Shown here: positions 14,371-23,615 of the stretch, piece by piece
Layout of the letters: the number at the start of each line of letters is the position of its first letter
Position numbering within the stretch: position 1 is the first letter of the stretch
DNA from: an uncultured Roseobacter sp.
GTDB taxonomy: Bacteria > Pseudomonadota > Alphaproteobacteria > Rhodobacterales > Rhodobacteraceae
Length of the DNA stretch: 64,000 bases
Direction of reading: 5' to 3'
Assembly (NCBI GenBank): GCA_947488305.1
Contig: CANKZM010000006.1
Location: 1 to 64,000, forward strand
The notes under the pieces: generated by a model
Told to the model about the DNA's origin: nothing
Seen by the model: only the letters and a program-made list of their open reading frames with translations
The model's database searches: none
Translations under genes and position numbers: made by a program

Positions 14371-17300
14371 TTAAGCAACCAGACAGGCCCTGTAGCGTCC
14401 CTCCCCAAAGAAGCTGGACCCACCCAGGCATCTGTATAGCTTCGGGGAGACCACAACTGCATGATAACATGCTTCTGGCGACCTGGCCCTTAGCCCACGG
14501 TTGCGACCTGCGGCCTGGTTCCATCTGTCACGGTAATACAGATGAACCAAATTTACGTCGGCTTGTGGAAAGTACCGTACCGCCAATGCGTTCAACACTG
14601 CGTATTCGGCTGGCCCGATAAACGTAAGCACCGTCGTGATATGCTTGTCATCAAGGTCATTGCGGCCACGAGCACCTGCATGGGTGTGAACGTGTTCCCC
14701 GGTCGCCATGTCTGAAATAACCAGTTGAGTCGGGTTTTCAGAATCTGCCAGCACCGTATCAACGAGATTCTGGATATCCTTTTTCCTAGCTTGGCGATCA
14801 AGGATGAGAAGGTGATTGTCTATCGGGAAAAAACGGTCTTCATCCCATCGTTCAACTCGGAACACTCGATCTCCTGCATCATTTCTCAATTGACCTGCAA
14901 TCTCAGCGACCAACTGTTCTGTGGTTGCGACGCATATTCTGGCCTTTGTCCGGTACCACCAGTCTCTCGGCCTGATGTAGATGACATTGCCAGACTGGCC
15001 CCGATACATTGAATCGTCAGTATTCTCCTCACCAAATGGGAGCACATCATAGTCAAGAACGACGCGATCTTCTGGCTGAAAGCCAGCCTCAACAATCCGT
15101 TTCACGTGATAAAACCCAATTTCGAAAAGGTCGTCACTTGCTTGGTTGATGAAGTGCCGTAGCTGGTCCGGGTTGGACAGGTCACGCCATGATTTCTGGG
15201 TGTCACGTTCAACCCATTTTCTGAAGGCTGTGCAGAGATCAATTTGTTGCTTGGTTGCGTGGTCGAACAAATCAGGCAAAGACAATTCGTCATGAATGAT
15301 CCGATATGCTCTAAATTCCAATGCCAAAGCTAACCATTCTTCAGTGGTCATTTCAGGATGGAAATCTGGGTGTAGCCATGCCTTATTTTTCGAAGGTTGG
15401 TTGAAATCCTGGGCCATCTTGTGGCTGGTAAATATGATCACTGAACCTCGATGATTGAACCCAATGGTCTCCGGTTGAGCCAATTTAGTTTCTGCCATCC
15501 ACGCTTCGTTTTTTGTTTTTGTGACCGCATCGTATATCTGCGGCTGCTTGTGAAAAACTGCGTCTACCTGAGATGCATAGCCTGCCTTCAGACTGGCCTC
15601 CCAGGACAGGCGTTGATTGGTTGGAATATCGGCCTGATCACAGTATTCGCGGTACTGCTGTTCAAAGGATTTGAGTAAAACACCACAGGCAGGGCGGTTG
15701 TCGCTGCTTCTTTTCAGATTGAACTTGGCGCACTGCTCTTCAGCTTGATGATATGACTGGGATGCAAAAATCTGAAAGCCTTCCACAGGAGCAACAAGGC
15801 CCTGCCCAGGGAAGAAATCTTCCACCCCGTCATCTGCCCGGTACAAATCTGCTTGCTCCAGAAGAGCAGTGGACTTGCCCGCTCCCTCAACCGATACGAT
15901 GATTGCGGATGAAGATGCCCGGGTCAGCATCGAAGTCGCCCCGTACAGCCCACTTCTGATACCAGTGACTGTCCTGTCCTGGGCGGAGCGGCCAAAACCG
16001 TTGCGGAAGAAAGTTGGGCCTAGGCCCAGGCCAATCCAGTTCTGCCGGGTAAAACCGGTGGATGGAGTGAACTCACTCTCTTCAAGCAACGCCAACAGCA
16101 AGTCAGCCAGTGACACCTTGCCTGGCAGGTACTGAACACCCGGATCAGTAGGAGCCGCTTTGCCGAGGTAAACAACCGAGGCATAGTCCTCTCTGATGTA
16201 GCTGGCAGGGTTTTGATCTGCGAGATCGTTGAAGAATCTGACTTCATACTGACCACACACATCAAAAATACCCGCCGGTTTGGGGTACTCGACACCCCAA
16301 TGCGCGCATAGATACTTGGTCAATCGATCCAAAAGCACATCATGATCTATGGTAATGGCACCGCTTCCTGATCTTCCTTTGGTTGGAACTCGACCCGGCA
16401 ACTTGTTGGCCTCATCAGCGACCAATAAGTAATCTGTCGCACCTTTTGCGGACCGCTTGAGTATTTGTTCGTCAAGAACAACCTGGGGGATCAGATCGCC
16501 CTCTGTGAAGCCGTTTTTGTCATCCGCCTCTGCAATTCTCACTCCCCAGGGTAAACGTCGTTTCTGAAACAGGGTCGATAGGTTCGGATCAAAATCAATA
16601 TCTAGGCTCCCCACATCATTGATCATTTTGTGGAGGGTCCACCACGTGGTTCTGTAGAAATCCCAGATGACATCCTGTCTGATGTCCCCACGCCAATGAT
16701 CCCGAACTTTGGCCTCGTGGCTCTTCCCCGTTCTTGCTGCAACATCCATAATTGCTGCCTTGCTGAGGTGTGTGGGATCAAAGATGAGGTGAATGTGGAT
16801 CGATTTACCACCAGACCAAACCGCTGTGTATCCGCGATAATCTTTGAATAACCGCTTCAGGTGGGCGTCGATACGTTGAAGCGTGGTCTGTCCATCTGCA
16901 TCCACCTGCCACACCCAGTCGAACTGGGTTTGAAGTGCGTCCGGATCATCACTGTCCCACTCAAATGTGAACACCCAAAAGGCACCGATGGTTGGTCGGT
17001 CGATGGGTCTTTCCCACTGGGATGACCATTGCGGGTCGGTACGTTTGTATCCCGGGCCATACTCCGGACTTCGGAGCGGATTGCTGAACATCGAAAATAT
17101 GGTTTGGATGTTGGGTTCTTTGTCCAGTCTTCCAATCGCTGATCTACTACCTTGATCCGAAAAACTGTCGTCCTTGGACTCGTGTATCGGAACGTGTTGC
17201 TTCAACGTTGGCACGACCAAACTTTGCCTGATAAAATGGTCCCATAGCGCATTGCGTTTGTCGGGGTTTTTGCAGTGTTGCCTTAACCTGCGAATGTAAT

Positions 17301-17373
17301 GTGATGATAGCGGCAAGTGCACTTGTGGTCCAAGCAGAGCAGCTTCGAATTCAATCCCGTTCAACTCAGCCAT
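14371..17373 (-). CDS. Primase-helicase fusion (archaeo-eukaryotic-type primase plus P-loop helicase)
   Basis: The protein has about 1000 residues. The N-terminal region has features of an archaeo-eukaryotic primase/PrimPol domain: an acidic patch FEWDSDD (137-143) and the AVWSGGKSIHIHLIFD motif (184-199). A P-loop follows in SVEGAGKST (about 494-502), with an acidic Walker B-like stretch (RIIHDELSLPDLF, about 705) and a C-terminal arginine-rich QAAGRNRGLRAR region like helicase motif VI. ATG 17373 has AAGGA 7 bases upstream; ATG 17379 is too close. It probably replicates the island after excision, as primase-helicases do in phages, satellites and plasmids. No match to a named family is claimed. 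Confidence 0.75.
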   Translation of the reverse strand: MAELNGIEFEAALLGPQVHLPLSSHYIRRLRQHCKNPDKRNALWDHFIRQSLVVPTLKQHVPIHESKDDSFSDQGSRSAIGRLDKEPNIQTIFSMFSNPLRSPEYGPGYKRTDPQWSSQWERPIDRPTIGAFWVFTFEWDSDDPDALQTQFDWVWQVDADGQTTLQRIDAHLKRLFKDYRGYTAVWSGGKSIHIHLIFDPTHLSKAAIMDVAARTGKSHEAKVRDHWRGDIRQDVIWDFYRTTWWTLHKMINDVGSLDIDFDPNLSTLFQKRRLPWGVRIAEADDKNGFTEGDLIPQVVLDEQILKRSAKGATDYLLVADEANKLPGRVPTKGRSGSGAITIDHDVLLDRLTKYLCAHWGVEYPKPAGIFDVCGQYEVRFFNDLADQNPASYIREDYASVVYLGKAAPTDPGVQYLPGKVSLADLLLALLEESEFTPSTGFTRQNWIGLGLGPTFFRNGFGRSAQDRTVTGIRSGLYGATSMLTRASSSAIIVSVEGAGKSTALLEQADLYRADDGVEDFFPGQGLVAPVEGFQIFASQSYHQAEEQCAKFNLKRSSDNRPACGVLLKSFEQQYREYCDQADIPTNQRLSWEASLKAGYASQVDAVFHKQPQIYDAVTKTKNEAWMAETKLAQPETIGFNHRGSVIIFTSHKMAQDFNQPSKNKAWLHPDFHPEMTTEEWLALALEFRAYRIIHDELSLPDLFDHATKQQIDLCTAFRKWVERDTQKSWRDLSNPDQLRHFINQASDDLFEIGFYHVKRIVEAGFQPEDRVVLDYDVLPFGEENTDDSMYRGQSGNVIYIRPRDWWYRTKARICVATTEQLVAEIAGQLRNDAGDRVFRVERWDEDRFFPIDNHLLILDRQARKKDIQNLVDTVLADSENPTQLVISDMATGEHVHTHAGARGRNDLDDKHITTVLTFIGPAEYAVLNALAVRYFPQADVNLVHLYYRDRWNQAAGRNRGLRARSPEACYHAVVVSPKLYRCLGGSSFFGEGRYRACLVA

Positions 17374-17527
17374 AGGCATATCCTTCCGGTGGGATCAAAG
17401 GTTTCAGACCTTCGTGACCAACGATATTTAGCTGACACGCCTGACAACAGCGCCAAGTCGGTTCTGTTTCATCAATATGACGCGACATTTCTGTTCCAGG
17501 CCTAAATACCGGCGAGGAGAGATCATC

Positions 17528-17701
17528 ATGAACGACAACCGCAAAACCATCAGAAATATTGACACCAATACCTTTATCGATGCGCGGATTTACGCACTGC
17601 AAACTGGAAGAACCCTGGGAGAGATGGTGACCGACAGCCTGATCTTCTTCATGGCAGAAGCAGATGATCCTCAGTGGCCCGTCGAGTCCGTAGTAGAATG
17701 A
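17528..17701 (+). CDS. Small ribbon-helix-helix-like protein
   Basis: The protein has 57 residues. NIDTNTFIDARIYALQTGRTLGEMVTDSLIFFMAEA resembles the strand-helix-helix of ribbon-helix-helix regulators (CopG, ParG or antitoxin type). ATG 17528 is preceded by GGAGAG at the right distance. It is divergent from the primase-helicase with 154 bases between the starts, a typical position for a copy-control or autorepressor. No toxin gene follows directly. DNA binding is likely; the target is inferred. Confidence 0.6.
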   Translation: MNDNRKTIRNIDTNTFIDARIYALQTGRTLGEMVTDSLIFFMAEADDPQWPVESVVE

Positions 17702-17962
17702 GTGGGGATTTTGGACGCTGTTAATGCATGCCTGTTGAGGCGGCTGGAAGCCGCATTTTGGTTTCTTCATTAAAACCTCGATCGTTATTTTGTGGTTCTG
17801 GGCCGATCAGCCGTTGATCGTGATGACAAATGACCACCTGAGTCGAGGATCGGTTCTGTTTACGGCCAGGATCGACCATTGGTCCGTTGTCGAAGCTTGT
17901 TGATCCAACGGCCAGCGTAGCGCGATTATCCCGTTGGCACGTCCGGCCTTAGTTAAGTGGTT

Positions 17963-17983
17963 CGGGCGGTGCAGTACCGCCCG
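17963..17983 (-). terminator. Hairpin terminator after the 138-residue gene
   Basis: CGGGCGGT (17963-17970) and ACCGCCCG (17976-17983) form a perfect 8-bp GC-rich stem with a 5-base loop. It begins 11 bases past the stop of the minus-strand gene ending at 17994. No strong U run follows. Confidence 0.55.
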
Positions 17984-17993
17984 ACCAGGCCGT

Positions 17994-18410
17994 TCACATG
18001 CTCCATTTGAACTCACTACGCTGTCTGACGATACTAACGTCAAGACTGTGCACCGGGCGCGCCTTTATGAGGTGCTGGACCGCTTCCTGGAGTTTGAAGA
18101 AAAACTGGTACTCAAGCTCGTGAGATGCTTCTTCCACTTGCGTCAATGCAAGTCGCAGACCATCGTCGCTGACGGAGTCATCCGTCACATATTGGTCCAG
18201 CATGAGGCGGATAAAGCGCGATCTCAGGCCCATTTCGAGTTCGTCCACGAGTTCATCAACAACCTTGGTGAATATCTCGTCGAACTTGTCGTCATAGGTT
18301 TGAGCTTCGGCTATGCTCGCTTGAACGAGTTCCGCCATCAGAGCGTCTTCCAGCCCTTTGTTTACAGTTTGAATGTTGATGTCCTGTGACATCGAATATT
18401 TCTTTTCCAT
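17994..18410 (-). CDS. Unknown acidic helical protein, 138 residues
   Basis: I do not recognise the family. The sequence is rich in Glu, Asp, Leu and Val and probably all helical (AELVQASIAEAQTYDDKFDEIFTKVVDELVDELEMGLR), with a basic C-terminus. ATG 18410 has GAGG about 8 bases upstream. A GC-rich hairpin follows the stop. It is the last gene before a 1.2-kb stretch without recognisable genes, on the edge of the replication module. Confidence 0.55.
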   Translation of the reverse strand: MEKKYSMSQDINIQTVNKGLEDALMAELVQASIAEAQTYDDKFDEIFTKVVDELVDELEMGLRSRFIRLMLDQYVTDDSVSDDGLRLALTQVEEASHELEYQFFFKLQEAVQHLIKARPVHSLDVSIVRQRSEFKWSM

Positions 18411-19607
18411 CGGTAACCTCGTGGAATTAAGTGAAGTTAGACGGGAGTTGGACCCGCCACCGGAACAACCCGGCGATGCCCCGGTTTTTCGTTCCGGGGT
18501 ACCTGTAAGATGGAAGCCGATGGCAGGTATTTCAAGGCCCCAGGATCAAATAAGATGTTGTTTTTGTTATTTATTTTCGTTCTTGAAGAATGAAATTTTG
18601 TTTGTGAAGAAAAAATGCTCAAATCCCTTATTTTCATGACACTGGTTGGATTTCGCCGGGCATCACCTGCGTTGCAGATCAGCAATATTCTAAAGATGGA
18701 GGTCGGGTTCTGACGCCTGGTCCTGGGTTTTTTGGGCGAAACATAGCATGAAAGAACCGATCCGGGGATCAACGCTGACGACAACAAACAGCGGTGCGGC
18801 ATGCTGACTATTCATGCTCCCGGACCGGCAATGGGGAATGTCGATCAAAATGTTATCAGTTCAAGGGACTGGTGTGAGGGTTCCGCTTCAACCACCGCAG
18901 ATCGCACTATCAGGTCTTCCGGCAAACGCCCGTCGCACCAACGCAAACCTTCTGTAGGCCGCTATAGGCGTTATCTTGGCAACAGCAGCAGTCCACACTG
19001 AGACTGGCGTCGACAGCTTCAAGGAGCCGGTGGACGCGGCGTGCACGGCACCATTCATTGGCAGTGATCGATATGAACGATACCTAGACCCGCCGCTGAT
19101 ATTTCTTGATGAAAACGCATTCATGGAAAAATGATCAGATGACCGCTTCGAGCCCATACCGGAAGTGGTATAGCTACAATACTCGCAAGTGCAGCAAGGC
19201 TACCAACAAAGGCGTCAGCCGCGATGCAGAGAGAAAAGCGGCCGTTCGTTCACAGCGCAGCGAGTTTTTGGGTGCCGATGTCCAAGTTGCGGACCAAACC
19301 GTCGTCAGCTGCACCGCAGCACTGGACCTCTAGTTGAGTGACTAATTTGCTAACAGAGCGGGTATCGTTTTAATCACTGAAGCGGTTTTCAACCCTTGGA
19401 CATAAGGAACTGTTTCATTGGTGTTCGGATACGGGGTCCGAACTTGCTCCGTAATCAGGATGAAATTTGGTTGCCTAAGGAACATTTCCTTCAACTCCCA
19501 ACCCGAATACAGCGGGCTAGGTCGGGCCCTACTGAAAGTTTAATCCCGCGTGTGCCAAGTGAAAATTCTTAGCCCGAAGTCTCGACCTCACGAACAAATG
19601 GCCAAAG
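18411..19607. other. Long stretch without recognisable genes
   Basis: Stops interrupt all frames and the longest frames have unlikely composition (Arg/Ser/Pro-rich). A run at about 18957-19133 reads like protein in one frame (AAIGVILATAAVHTETG... ending in FMEK) but has no good start, so it may be a remnant. A small inverted repeat (CCCCGG/CCGGGG) lies near 18480. This may be a decayed segment at the junction between the replication module and the stress cassette. Confidence 0.5.
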
Positions 19608-21017
19608 CTACAGCACAGGAGCGAACAGGCGGGCAATCGGGGCACCAACACGGATGCCCAAGGGTTGTTCGGCAAGGGTCTTGTTCAGCATCCAAGCTCG
19701 ATGAAAGTCATTCTCAAGCATAGCAGCAGTTGCGGCCGCAGGACGGGAATCAAAGAAAGTTGCCATAGCCTCAAAATTCAACCGAAACGACCTATTGTCT
19801 AGGTTTGTCGTGCCAATGGCGGCAAAGTCGTCATCCACCAAAACCACTTTCTGATGCATGAAACCCGGTTTGTAACGCCAGACCTGCACTCCCGCCTCAC
19901 GTATCTCATCAAAATAGGCAAACGCCGCCAGCCAAGGAATCTTGTGGTCTATTACCTCGGGCACAAGAATGCGCACATCTACGCCGCGCAGTGCAGCATG
20001 CTTCATCGCTGTCAGTACGTCGGTATCAGGAACGAAGTATGGCGATGCAATCCAGACTCTGTGTTTGGCTGCAGTGATGGCCGAGAAGAAGAAGAGCGCG
20101 CCAGTTTCCATTTCGTCACCGGGGCCGGTCGCAACAATCATTGCCGTCATGTCTTCGGTCGCATGAGGAGCTTCCCAATTCAGATCGTTAATAAGCACCT
20201 CATTGGTAGCCCAATGCCAGTCTTCGCCAAAAACCAGCTGTAGTTGAGACACAACTGGGCCCTTCAACTGGGCGTGAGTATCGCGCCAATCACCAAATTT
20301 CGGGTTAAGTCCCATGTATTCGTCGCCGACGTTCAGGCCGCCGGTGAATCCGACTTTTCCATCAACGATAACGGTCTTACGATGATTGCGCAGATTGATG
20401 TGAAACCGGTTCTTGGGGCCTCGTGTTTTTTTGGGATCCACGACGTGTACACCAGCTTCCAGCAGGTGTTGATAGTAAGTTCTGGGCAGTTTGGCGCTGC
20501 CGACAGCATCAAACATAAGCCGTACGACGACGCCACGCGCCGCAGCGGCAATCAAGTGTTCTTGGAGGGCTTGTCCCAGCGCGTCATCGTTAATGATATA
20601 GAACTGAACGAGGACATAGGTTTCAGCAGCGTCAATGGCACAGAATATTGCGTCAAATGTGGCTTTCCCATCAACAAGCAATATCATGTTGTTACCACGA
20701 GCCGGGGGCATTTCTGATATTTTTTCAAAGGGTTGAACTGAAAGCTCAGGTGTTTTCACAGGCGCGTTGGCCATTTGGTAAGTCCGAAGACCTTCAATGA
20801 CTTCTTCGCTATCGCGCCGGGCGATCAAATAGTTTTTGAATTTGTGGTGCCCCAAAAACAGGTACAGCGGCACGCCTAGGTATGGTGCAGTGATCAGGAA
20901 CACGACCCACCCAACAGCGCCTTGGGATGTTCGGGCAGACGAGACGGCGCGCCAGGCGAACCAGAAGGCAACAATTTCCAGAAAAATCAGCGCCAGTATG
21001 ATAATATTTGAGCCCAT
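19608..21017 (-). CDS. cls: Cardiolipin synthase-like phospholipase D protein
   Basis: The 469-residue enzyme should condense phosphatidylglycerol into cardiolipin in the inner membrane. Two hydrophobic segments (about 4-25 and 35-56) are followed by two HKD motifs: HRKTVIVDG (His212, Lys214, Asp219) and HQKVVLVDD with GTTNLDNRS near the C-terminus. The length fits bacterial Cls. ATG 21017 is preceded by AGGGA at about 6 bases; a longer upstream frame lacks Cls homology. It heads an envelope-stress cassette on the island. Extra cardiolipin would change membrane curvature and stress tolerance. Confidence 0.9.
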   Translation of the reverse strand: MGSNIIILALIFLEIVAFWFAWRAVSSARTSQGAVGWVVFLITAPYLGVPLYLFLGHHKFKNYLIARRDSEEVIEGLRTYQMANAPVKTPELSVQPFEKISEMPPARGNNMILLVDGKATFDAIFCAIDAAETYVLVQFYIINDDALGQALQEHLIAAAARGVVVRLMFDAVGSAKLPRTYYQHLLEAGVHVVDPKKTRGPKNRFHINLRNHRKTVIVDGKVGFTGGLNVGDEYMGLNPKFGDWRDTHAQLKGPVVSQLQLVFGEDWHWATNEVLINDLNWEAPHATEDMTAMIVATGPGDEMETGALFFFSAITAAKHRVWIASPYFVPDTDVLTAMKHAALRGVDVRILVPEVIDHKIPWLAAFAYFDEIREAGVQVWRYKPGFMHQKVVLVDDDFAAIGTTNLDNRSFRLNFEAMATFFDSRPAAATAAMLENDFHRAWMLNKTLAEQPLGIRVGAPIARLFAPVL

Positions 21018-21314
21018 TGATATCCCTAATTTTCGGTTGTTTAAGCGGTCCTTGTTAACGGCTCCGGCTGCGTATTCGACCATTTGCACGGACCAATTGA
21101 CAACAGATGAGGTCCATCTGCAAGGCAGCCCCTGAACATGGCTTTGCCGAAACTCGATAGTATGTGACCTTTCCCTGATCTTTGGCAGCAGACCCGTCCA
21201 TGTTTCACTGTGTCGGCAAGTCATGGGTTACCATGAAGATAGACCCCTGAGTAACTTCCGAAATCTGAATTCTCGGCTGGTGCGGAAAGACGTGAGAAAA
21301 TCGCCTGTATCAAT

Positions 21315-21352
21315 CTAGACTTTCGGCGTGCTAGTCGAAGCCGAAGGTCTAG
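21315..21352. promoter_or_regulatory. 13-bp inverted repeat upstream of yihY-like gene
   Basis: CTAGACTTTCGGC (21315-21327) and GCCGAAGGTCTAG (21340-21352) are inverted repeats with one mismatch that is G-U-compatible in RNA. They end 18 bases before ATG 21371, in the leader or promoter of the YihY gene and between it and the divergent cls gene. A regulator site or an mRNA hairpin near the ribosome site are both possible. Confidence 0.5.
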
Positions 21353-21370
21353 GTTGAGAGGATCCGTAAA

Positions 21371-22201
21371 ATGACGGCACGGCAAGCGGCAGGGGCACTC
21401 TGGACGGCTTTGGTCTGGTTCGATGCAAAGAACGGCTGGTCAAGAAGCAGTCACATTGCCATGTCCATGATGCTGGCCCTCTTTCCGTTTACAATCTTTG
21501 CGCTGTCGTTGACACAGGCGGCGTCGGTAGAGTTTTCGACTTTGGATATTGTTGAGTTCATCTATGGGACATGGCCTGACAGCATCGCTGAACCCATCGT
21601 CAAAGAGGTGCGGGCCGTGTTGCAAGACAGCAGCGTCAAGGCAATGACCATTGGCGGCCTATTGGCGGTTTTCTTTGCCTCTAATGGGGTCGATGCAGTG
21701 CGCCAAGCCCTCACGGATGCGTATCGTGAGCACGATCCGCGGCCCCTTTGGAAATCGCGCGCGTTGTGTGTCGTATTCGTTTTGAGCGGCTCAGCAATTT
21801 TGACCGTGGCCGCAGTTTTGACGTTTGCGGTACCTATTTATGTCGATGCTGTTTACCGCGGCGGGGAAGGCGAGGGAACCTATGATATCTTACGGCTGGG
21901 TGTCTCTTTTGGCTTGTTGATTTTTTCGGTCTTTGCCTGTCATTTATGGCTTCCTGGTCGCCATCACACACTGAAACAGGTTTATCCGGGGGTTGTCCTA
22001 ACGGTGGCACTCTGGATTTCTGCCGGAAAGGTATTTGCGATGTATGTCGCAAATTTTTCGTCTTACAGCGTCACCTATGCCGGCTTGGCCGGAGTAATGT
22101 CAGCCCTTGTATTCATGAATCTGATGGCGGTGATCTTTGTGATTGGTGCTGAGTTTAATGGCCGACTTATTGCAATAAAAAAGTCCGACGCAGAGGCGTG
22201 A
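21371..22201 (+). CDS. YihY/virulence factor BrkB-family membrane protein
   Basis: The protein has 276 residues with about six transmembrane segments. It shows the YihY/BrkB pattern: an amphipathic N-terminus (WTALVWFDAKNGWSRSSHIAMSMMLALFPF), GGLLAVFFASNGVDAVRQALTDAYRE, PGVVLTVALWISAGKVFAMYV, and YAGLAGVMSALVFMNLMAVIFVIGAEFN near the C-terminus. The family is an inner-membrane protein of unclear transport function. It is divergent from cls, with a long inverted repeat in the gap. Its place in the cassette suggests a role in envelope integrity. Confidence 0.9.
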   Translation: MTARQAAGALWTALVWFDAKNGWSRSSHIAMSMMLALFPFTIFALSLTQAASVEFSTLDIVEFIYGTWPDSIAEPIVKEVRAVLQDSSVKAMTIGGLLAVFFASNGVDAVRQALTDAYREHDPRPLWKSRALCVVFVLSGSAILTVAAVLTFAVPIYVDAVYRGGEGEGTYDILRLGVSFGLLIFSVFACHLWLPGRHHTLKQVYPGVVLTVALWISAGKVFAMYVANFSSYSVTYAGLAGVMSALVFMNLMAVIFVIGAEFNGRLIAIKKSDAEA

Positions 22202-22302
22202 CAGGGCGAGAAAAGTGTATTGGGTTTCGGCGGATGGATTTTGTTCATCATGAACTGGCATCGCAGGCGTGAACGAACGTCGAAGCTTGGGGGAGCGTTG
22301 TC

Positions 22303-23301
22303 TTAGGAAAGAACTTTGCTCTTTGCATACGTCGAAGGCGCACAGCCTTCCCAGACAACGAACGCTTCCGAAAAACTCTGCCGATGCTCGAAACCAATTG
22401 CATTTGCCGTATCATCAATGCTGGCCCCAGAGGTCAGCAAGCGGCAGGCCTCTTTGTGGCGTTCAATCTTTTGGATATCTCTAAATGCAGTACCTTCATT
22501 TTTTAACTGAATCTGAAGAGTCCGAGGGCCTACTCCAAGTATCTGTGCGGTATCAGAGAGAGACCATGGCGCAACGCCAAATGACGCCTTGATCAAACCG
22601 GCAACTAGATATGTCCTGTTCGCTTGAGGTGCTTGCATAAGTTTCTTGCCACACAGAAAACGCGAAAGGATATCCGCTCGAACGCTGTCTGAGCGGTACA
22701 TTTTCGCCCTTAGCAAGTCTTCGTGGAACTCAATATAGCCCTGATTTGAGTCTCGGACTGACTCAACTGCTGAATTATTCTGAAAATGCTCCGCCGAGGC
22801 GCCGGGATAAGCAACCGTGATCTGCGGATCGACTTCGCCGTTCGCTATAAGGACAATTTTTGCAAGCAGCCCCATTGTATACTGGATGTCCTGCTTGCCA
22901 TCATTAGAATTCAACATCGTAAAGTACCAGATACGACATTTCCCACGATATGTTCTGATTACGATTTCGGAGTTGTTCTGAAAATACCGAAGCGCCGTTG
23001 TGGCGGTTTGCAAGGCCTCCCAAAGCGTATCCGCCGAGACGATTGCCCTACCAAAAACGCCCAGTTCGCCCACATCCTGTTCAAGACTAACTCGGAGAAA
23101 AAAGTAATTATCTTCTGCCTTGCGAACAATGTCATTTATCCCTCTCAGATACTCATCCGCCCCGATGATCTGTTCCGCATCTGTAGGTAAATCGAGTGAA
23201 CGGAGTGTCCGTTCGAAGCGTCTCGGATCACCGGCGAGAATTGCTGCGGGCCCGTGAAACGTACCCGCTCTGATGGCAAATTCGTTGGTTTCTTCTTCCA
23301 T
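22303..23301 (-). CDS. AraC-family transcriptional regulator (OruR/ArgR-like)
   Basis: The 332-residue protein has an N-terminal ligand-binding region of the arabinose-binding-domain type (FERTLRSLDLPTDAEQIIGADEYLRGINDIVRKAEDNYFFLRVS...) and a C-terminal AraC double helix-turn-helix (WSLSDTAQILGVGPRTLQIQLKNEGTAFRDIQKIERHKEACRLL...). ATG 23301 is supported by GAGG 6 bases upstream; ATG 23313 is an alternative. It is divergent from the sulfatase gene and likely controls it or the cassette. The inducer is unknown. Confidence 0.85.
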   Translation of the reverse strand: MEEETNEFAIRAGTFHGPAAILAGDPRRFERTLRSLDLPTDAEQIIGADEYLRGINDIVRKAEDNYFFLRVSLEQDVGELGVFGRAIVSADTLWEALQTATTALRYFQNNSEIVIRTYRGKCRIWYFTMLNSNDGKQDIQYTMGLLAKIVLIANGEVDPQITVAYPGASAEHFQNNSAVESVRDSNQGYIEFHEDLLRAKMYRSDSVRADILSRFLCGKKLMQAPQANRTYLVAGLIKASFGVAPWSLSDTAQILGVGPRTLQIQLKNEGTAFRDIQKIERHKEACRLLTSGASIDDTANAIGFEHRQSFSEAFVVWEGCAPSTYAKSKVLS

Positions 23302-23615
23302 GCGGGGCCTCATTCAGTAGTCTTGCCTGTCGGAGGTTCACAACATGCACTTAGAACACTGCAAGTTGTCAAGGTCTTGGCTGCGTTGTCGTTAGATCGA
23401 CAGTTGGTCCATCAGCTCTCATTCAGGACATGACCAAAGCGAAGCAAAGGTTTGCACGGGCAGTTTTCGAATTTTTGTCGGTTAGATTCGCATTTTCCGA
23501 CAATGCGACGTTTTCCATCACATATTGTTCGTGTGTTTCTTGGAGGCGATCAACTCAAATGTTGCGAAGTTTGGGTGCGAGTGGCGCGGACTACCGAGAC
23601 AATTTTGGAGGAAAC

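Noticed and set aside
18437-18802. 121-codon minus-strand frame in the gene-poor segment
   Set aside because: Pro/Ser/Arg-rich, no ribosome site, no recognisable family.
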